Assembly: GCA_021828925.1 (NCBI GenBank) | Contig: JAJZCT010000075.1 | Span: 1 to 9,882 of the forward strand | Source of the DNA: Planctomycetota bacterium | GTDB taxonomy: Bacteria; Planctomycetota; Phycisphaerae; WQYP01 | Reading direction: 5' to 3' | DNA length: 9,882 nt | Shown: positions 6,932 to 9,882 of the stretch, in pieces | Layout of the letters: each line of letters starts with the position of its first letter | Numbering within the stretch: the first letter of the stretch is position 1 | Translations under genes and position numbers: made by a program | Notes under the pieces: generated by a model | The model's input: only the letters and a program-made list of their open reading frames with translations | Databases searched by the model: none | Told to the model about the DNA's origin: nothing

Positions 6932-7614
6932 ATCAATCTAAATGTGTGCAAATAAACTTGGCGTTGGTGGCCAAAGCGCCCCGGGCGGGTTATGTGAAAA
7001 CCCGTTTGCAAAATGACTTTTCACCGCAGCAGGCCTGTGAGATTTATCACTGCCTTTTATCCCGCGCTCGAACCCTTGCGGAAAGCTGGCAACAAATCCG
7101 CCCGGATATCCATCTGGTTCTGGCCTTTGATCCGCCGGACCAACCACAACGTTGGCAGTCCTGGATCGCCTGGAGCAAATTACCGCAAACCGCAGGCGAC
7201 CTTGGGGAGCGCCTGCGGGGCGTGGTTTCATCCGGTGCCTCGGAAGGGCGGTCGGCCATTATTTTTATCGGGGCTGATGCGCCGGAATTATCTCTCTGTC
7301 ATTTAGACTTCGCCCGAGAAAATCTTTCAACCCATGATGCCGTTATGGTGCCCGCTTTTGACGGCGGCTATGTGCTTCTAGGCTTGCATGCCCGGGCGAA
7401 AGTTCTTTTAAACGGGATTAACTGGGGAACCGACGAGGTGTGCGGGCAAACACAGCAAATCGCCCGCCAGGCCGGTCTGAAGTTGGCGGAATCCGAGCCC
7501 CGGCCTGACGTTGATACTGCCGAAGATGTTGCCGAACTTATTGACCGCCTTTTATGCTCATCAGATGAAAATGACACGGCGCTTGCAGCGGCGCTGTTGA
7601 AAATCACCACGTAA
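6928..7614 (+). CDS. DUF2064 / TIGR04282-type (CofC-like) transferase
   Basis: A 228-residue protein of the DUF2064 family (rSAM/selenodomain-associated transferase 1), related to the MobA/CofC nucleotidyltransferases. It has KAPRAGYVKTRL (16-27), the signature N-terminal loop; FIGADAPEL (113-121), where D117 is the likely metal ligand; FDGGYVLLGL (144-153); W166 in INWGTDEV; and the C-terminal DVDTAEDVAEL (194-204). The ATG at 6928 overlaps the preceding stop as ATGA and gives the native N-terminus; in-frame starts further upstream (to 6805) only add residues lying inside the glycosyltransferase gene. Coupled translation suggests equal production with the glycosyltransferase. The likely role is transfer of a nucleotide or glycosyl group, but the substrate is not known for this family. 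Confidence 0.85.
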   Translation: MNQSKCVQINLALVAKAPRAGYVKTRLQNDFSPQQACEIYHCLLSRARTLAESWQQIRPDIHLVLAFDPPDQPQRWQSWIAWSKLPQTAGDLGERLRGVVSSGASEGRSAIIFIGADAPELSLCHLDFARENLSTHDAVMVPAFDGGYVLLGLHARAKVLLNGINWGTDEVCGQTQQIARQAGLKLAESEPRPDVDTAEDVAELIDRLLCSSDENDTALAAALLKITT

Positions 7615-7627
7615 TAAAGGATGTACT

Positions 7628-8377
7628 ATGACACAACCGCTCAAGGATAAAACTGCCATCGTCACCGGAGCCAGTGCCGGGATCGGCTGGGCTACCGCAT
7701 TGGAACTGGCCCGGCAGGGAGCCACCGTGGTGCCGACCGCCCGCCGGGCCGACCGCCTGGCGGAACTGTCTAAAACAATTACGGCCGCCGGCGGAAACGC
7801 CGTGACTGTTCCCGGTGATGCCGGGGAACAATCTCACATTGATTACTTGCTTGCCAAGGCGATGGAAATTACCGGCCGGCTGGATATAGTCATCGTCAAC
7901 GCCGGTCGCGGCCTGGCCGGCGGTGTATTAACCAGCGATCAAACGCAATGGGAATCCCTGTACAGGCTCAATGTGCTCGGAGCGGCCTATTTGATGCGTG
8001 GCGCGGCCAAAATCATGGTCGAAAAGCAGTCCGGGGATATTGTGGTCTTAGGCTCCGTTTCCGGCCACAATATTTCTCCGTTCAGTGGATTTTATGGTTC
8101 CACCAAATGGGCCATCGCTGCCATCGCTGAATCATTGCGGCGCGAAGTCGCCGGCCGATCGGTTCGTGTTACAACCATTAAGCCGGGCATTGTGGAAAGC
8201 GAATTTCAGGAAGCCGCCGGATACACCTATGAAAACTTCACCAAATCCATCGCCCGGTTTGGCAAAGTGCTCTCTGCCGACGATGTGGCCCGCACCATCG
8301 GTTTTATCGTCAGCCAACCGCCCCACGTGCATCTCAATGAACTGGTTATAAGGCCCACCGGGCAGGATTATCCGTAA
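7628..8377 (+). CDS. SDR family NAD(P)-dependent oxidoreductase (YdfG-like)
   Basis: A 249-residue classical short-chain dehydrogenase/reductase, a soluble enzyme that interconverts alcohols and ketones. It has the cofactor loop TGASAGIG (13-20), Arg39/Arg40 after strand two (which favours NADP), NAG (91-93), N115 in LNVLG, and the catalytic S143, Y156 and K160 (YGSTK). The ending VHLNELVIRPTGQDYP is typical of the YdfG/serine-3-dehydrogenase-like group (COG4221). The start has AAAGGA (7616-7621) six bases upstream of ATG 7628. Only 13 bases separate it from the DUF2064 gene, so it is probably the last gene of the same operon. The substrate cannot be assigned. Confidence 0.92.
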   Translation: MTQPLKDKTAIVTGASAGIGWATALELARQGATVVPTARRADRLAELSKTITAAGGNAVTVPGDAGEQSHIDYLLAKAMEITGRLDIVIVNAGRGLAGGVLTSDQTQWESLYRLNVLGAAYLMRGAAKIMVEKQSGDIVVLGSVSGHNISPFSGFYGSTKWAIAAIAESLRREVAGRSVRVTTIKPGIVESEFQEAAGYTYENFTKSIARFGKVLSADDVARTIGFIVSQPPHVHLNELVIRPTGQDYP

Positions 8378-8383
8378 GCCAAA

Positions 8384-8399
8384 TTCCCCACGCGGGGAA
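8384..8399. terminator. Short GC-rich hairpin between the SDR gene and tRNA-Leu
   Basis: TTCCCC (8384-8389) pairs with GGGGAA (8394-8399) around ACGC, just after the SDR stop on + and about 34 bases after the tRNA 3' end on -. On the - strand it is followed by a short TTT, on the + strand by AG, so any terminator activity is weak and better suited to the tRNA side. It may serve both converging units. Confidence 0.4.
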
Positions 8400-8432
8400 A
8401 AGTGCACTTTGTTATCACTGGTTATTGGGTTA

Positions 8433-8515
8433 TGCGGGCGAGAGGAGTCGAACCTCCACGTCTTTTGAACACTAGAACCTGAATCTAGCGCGTCTGCCAA
8501 TTCCGCCACGCCCGC
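8433..8515 (-). tRNA. tRNA-Leu (anticodon CAG)
   Basis: The - strand folds into a class II tRNA. The acceptor stem GCGGGCG pairs perfectly with CGCCCGC, with discriminator A. The D arm has TGGCGGAATTGGCAGACGC, typical of bacterial tRNA-Leu. The anticodon stem CTAGA/TCTAG holds loop TTCAGGT with anticodon CAG (reads CUG). A long variable arm and T arm GGAGG-TTCGACT-CCTCT follow. The length is 83 bases. The CCA end is not encoded (the genomic bases after A73 are TAA), so it must be added by CCA transferase. Confidence 0.96.
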
Positions 8516-8527
8516 GGATGGAAGGAC

Positions 8528-8533
8528 ATATTA
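8528..8533 (-). promoter_or_regulatory. Candidate -10 element for tRNA-Leu
   Basis: On the - strand TAATAT (8533-8528) lies 12 bases before the tRNA 5' end, a sensible -10 position. No good -35 hexamer is visible in the T-rich stretch upstream. Confidence 0.3.
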
Positions 8534-8603
8534 ACGCCGAAATCGAAAAAAATCTACCGATCGGTTGCGCCGGTCCGTCCAATGGATGGATAAAGCTGTC
8601 TGT

Positions 8604-9344
8604 ATGACTGATCCTGCCCTTAGCCGCACGCTTTACGAACGCGCTGTCAAACAGCATGCGCCGGAGCTGTTTTATTATGCGGTTTGACTCTGCGGTCGGG
8701 ATGGCGGAGCGGAGGATCTGGTGCAGGAAACTTTCTTGCACGCATGGCGTTCCCTCCACACCCTGCGAGATGAGAAAGCGCCGCGAGGCTGGCTTTTTCA
8801 GATTTTAAGACGGCGGCATTTCCGCAACATGAACAAGCGGCGCGTTGCAAAAACCGTTCCGCTGCAAGACTCCGCCGAACTGGCCGACAAAATATGTGCA
8901 TCGTCAGATATTGCAAGGCGTGAAGTCCTGCAGGTGGGGTTGGACCGGCTTGATATACGTTTCAAGCGGCCATTTTTTATGGTGTATTCAGAGGGGCTGA
9001 GTTGTGAAGCGGCGGCACGGGAATTGAACATTCCTCTGGGCACGCTGCTGTCCCGTCTTTTCCGCGCCAAGCAATCGCCGCGGGCATCCATTGATGCCTA
9101 TCCCCTACATGCTGGTCAGCACGCAGCGACTCAGGCGATGTCTTGGGTATCGGTGTTACCCGTGGTACGGGTATCGGTATCGGAATTCGCACACTCCGCA
9201 CTGCCGCCGAATACCGATACCGGTACCGCGATACCACCCGGCGTCCCGCTGCCTCGCAAAACACTGCGGGGATTCGCGACACGTTCAATGAGTTCCACGC
9301 AGTTTGCCGCGGAGGGCACGCAATTCACCAGCGCTTGCAGATAA
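8604..9344 (+). pseudogene. Degenerate ECF sigma-70 factor, in-frame TGA and native end lost
   Basis: Translation from ATG 8604 gives an ECF sigma factor: MTDPALSRTLYERAVKQHAP, then a TGA at 8685-8687, then LCGRDGGAEDLVQETFLHAW (region 2), and a region 4 helix-turn-helix (FMVYSEGLSCEAAARELNIPLGT, then LLSRLFRAK). The TGA sits where relatives usually have Arg, consistent with a CGA-to-TGA change. Family similarity fades near 9110, about where a sigma factor of ordinary size should end, and the frame then runs through a repeat and the antisense of a DnaB fragment to a stop at 9344. GTG 8721, preceded by GGAGG at 5 bases, could restart translation inside region 2, but the product would lack the start of the core-binding helix. 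No anti-sigma gene follows. I see no second frameshift. Confidence 0.7.
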
Positions 9345-9691
9345 TCAAAACCGCCGACGCGCTCATAATTGCCGCCGGATTTTAACTCATGCGTCAACGT
9401 GACGCCGTCCAGAGGCTGGTCAGCCTGATAAACGCCGATCAAGGCGGCGCAAATAAGGCTATCGGTTTGGCCCCAGAACGCATCAGAACCGCCGGACAAC
9501 GCGGCCATGACATCGGGCAAAATTCCGCCAGCCAGCAGAATGCTTCCCAGTAAAGCCTGCTGCGCTTGGCCATCGTAGGGCACCAATGCCGGATTGCTTT
9601 CCGCCGTATAAGAATTGCGGCCGTTGGCTGTGGTGGAGGAGCTTGACGCCTGGGGCAAAGGTAAATATTGGCCAGTCATCATACTCTCCAT
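9131..9691 (-). pseudogene. Truncated DnaB-type replicative helicase, N-terminal domain only
   Basis: The - strand encodes a 186-residue product whose middle matches the DnaB N-terminal domain: QALLGSILLAGGILPDVMAA (46-65), QPLDGVTLTHELK (92-104) and VGGFDYLQALVNCVPSAAN (112-130), the classic end of that domain. The linker and RecA-like ATPase, about 300 residues, are missing. After residue 130 the sequence becomes low-complexity (PRSVLRGSGTPGG, SDTDTRTTGNTDTQ) because it enters the GGTATCG repeat and the end of the sigma remnant. The likeliest original start is the ATG at 9679, with GGAG (9689-9686) 6 bases away; ATG 9682 and 9691 are also in frame. An odd Ser/Thr/Asn-rich N-terminal extension precedes the domain. 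It is a remnant of a second or phage/plasmid-type dnaB, or of the chromosomal gene displaced by rearrangement; I cannot tell which. Confidence 0.7.
9145..9240. repeat. Palindromic GGTATCG repeat cluster at the junction of two gene remnants
   Basis: Three GGTATCG heptamers on + (9146, 9170, 9176) face two CGATACC copies (9215, 9229) plus one degenerate GAATACC. The core is an imperfect inverted repeat: left arm 9164-9183, right arm 9207-9227, with one mismatch and one extra base, around a 23-base centre rich in CCGC/GCAC. The cluster can fold as a long hairpin. It sits between the end of sigma-factor similarity (about 9110) and the end of DnaB similarity (about 9290). This composition differs from the surrounding coding DNA and suggests a dispersed palindromic element. 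Confidence 0.65.
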
Positions 9692-9882
9692 AATTCAACC
9701 AACAGGTACGCAGTTGTGCGGGCAACGCCATTCCAAAACGCAAATTCCGCCTACCATCGCATGGCACTGCAACGGCAGTCTCACCACAAAATCCCGGCAG
9801 ACGCAAGAATCTGCACGTGCGCTGTATACTCCGGCAATAGCAGATAAGTTAAGAAAAGCACAAAGAATTTTTGGCACGGCCA
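9692..9882. other. Upstream region of the DnaB fragment, no gene seen
   Basis: A short frame on the - strand (9695-9877) has no recognisable domain, and its coding character is doubtful. I see no RNA gene, clear promoter or repeat here. The window ends inside this stretch. Confidence 0.4.

Noticed and set aside
8411..8433. Three GTTAT copies near the tRNA 3' end as a direct-repeat array
   Set aside because: Copies are only five bases, irregularly spaced and in AT-rich trailer sequence; chance is a sufficient explanation.
8433..8515. tRNA-Leu as an integration site for a mobile element
   Set aside because: Elements normally insert at the tRNA 3' end, which here faces the intact SDR gene. The decayed region is on the 5' side and has no integrase or duplicate tRNA end in view.
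8685..8687. TGA in the sigma factor as selenocysteine or a reassigned codon
   Set aside because: Relatives have Arg, not Cys/Sec, at this place, no SECIS-like element was evident just downstream, and other genes in the window (ybaB, the glycosyltransferase) end at TGA, so the code is standard.
9145..9240. Repeat cluster as a CRISPR array
   Set aside because: The units are 7 bases, partly inverted, with no regular 25-40 base repeats or unique spacers.
8977..9288. - strand frame with an RYRYRY / PIPIPV tract as a small repetitive protein
   Set aside because: The tract is just the translated GGTATCG repeat, and the rest is antisense to the sigma remnant.

Overview
The window looks like chromosomal DNA of a free-living Gram-negative bacterium, most plausibly from the Planctomycetes/Verrucomicrobia/Lentisphaerae group. 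This is an inference. It rests on a Tat-exported GH29 fucosidase beside a Gfo/Idh/MocA oxidoreductase, the style of the RecR and DnaX proteins, a paired 'rSAM/selenodomain-associated' transferase set, and an ECF sigma factor remnant. No marker here fixes the genus.

Layout, left to right. (1) 69-3244 is a carbohydrate region: a Gfo/Idh/MocA oxidoreductase, then a 365-base gap holding a perfect 17-bp inverted repeat, a candidate sigma70-type promoter and a second dyad, then an exported alpha-L-fucosidase. (2) 3284-6068 is the conserved replication/repair cluster dnaX - ybaB/ebfC - recR. dnaX carries an uninterrupted run of ten A at the boundary between the clamp-loader core and the tau-specific tail, and both shifted frames stop at once or soon after. 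This is the most interesting signal in the window because it predicts a short gamma product made by slippage. (3) 6137-7614 is a translationally coupled pair, a family-2 glycosyltransferase and a DUF2064/CofC-like nucleotidyl- or glycosyltransferase, followed by an SDR oxidoreductase (7628-8377). All lie on the + strand and are closely packed. (4) 8433-8515 on the - strand is tRNA-Leu(CAG) without an encoded CCA. (5) 8604-9691 is a decayed zone. An ECF sigma factor with an in-frame TGA and no native end runs head-on into the N-terminal domain of a DnaB-type helicase that has lost its ATPase domain. The two remnants meet at a palindromic cluster of GGTATCG heptamers (9145-9240). The last 190 bases hold only the upstream region of the DnaB fragment.

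How the genes work together. The fucosidase would release fucose outside the cytoplasm, and the oxidoreductase could act on the sugar or a derivative inside the cell. DnaX builds the clamp loader; YbaB binds DNA, and RecR acts with RecF/RecO in gap repair. The GT2/DUF2064 pair probably acts together on a glycan or nucleotide-linked substrate that cannot be identified from this window.
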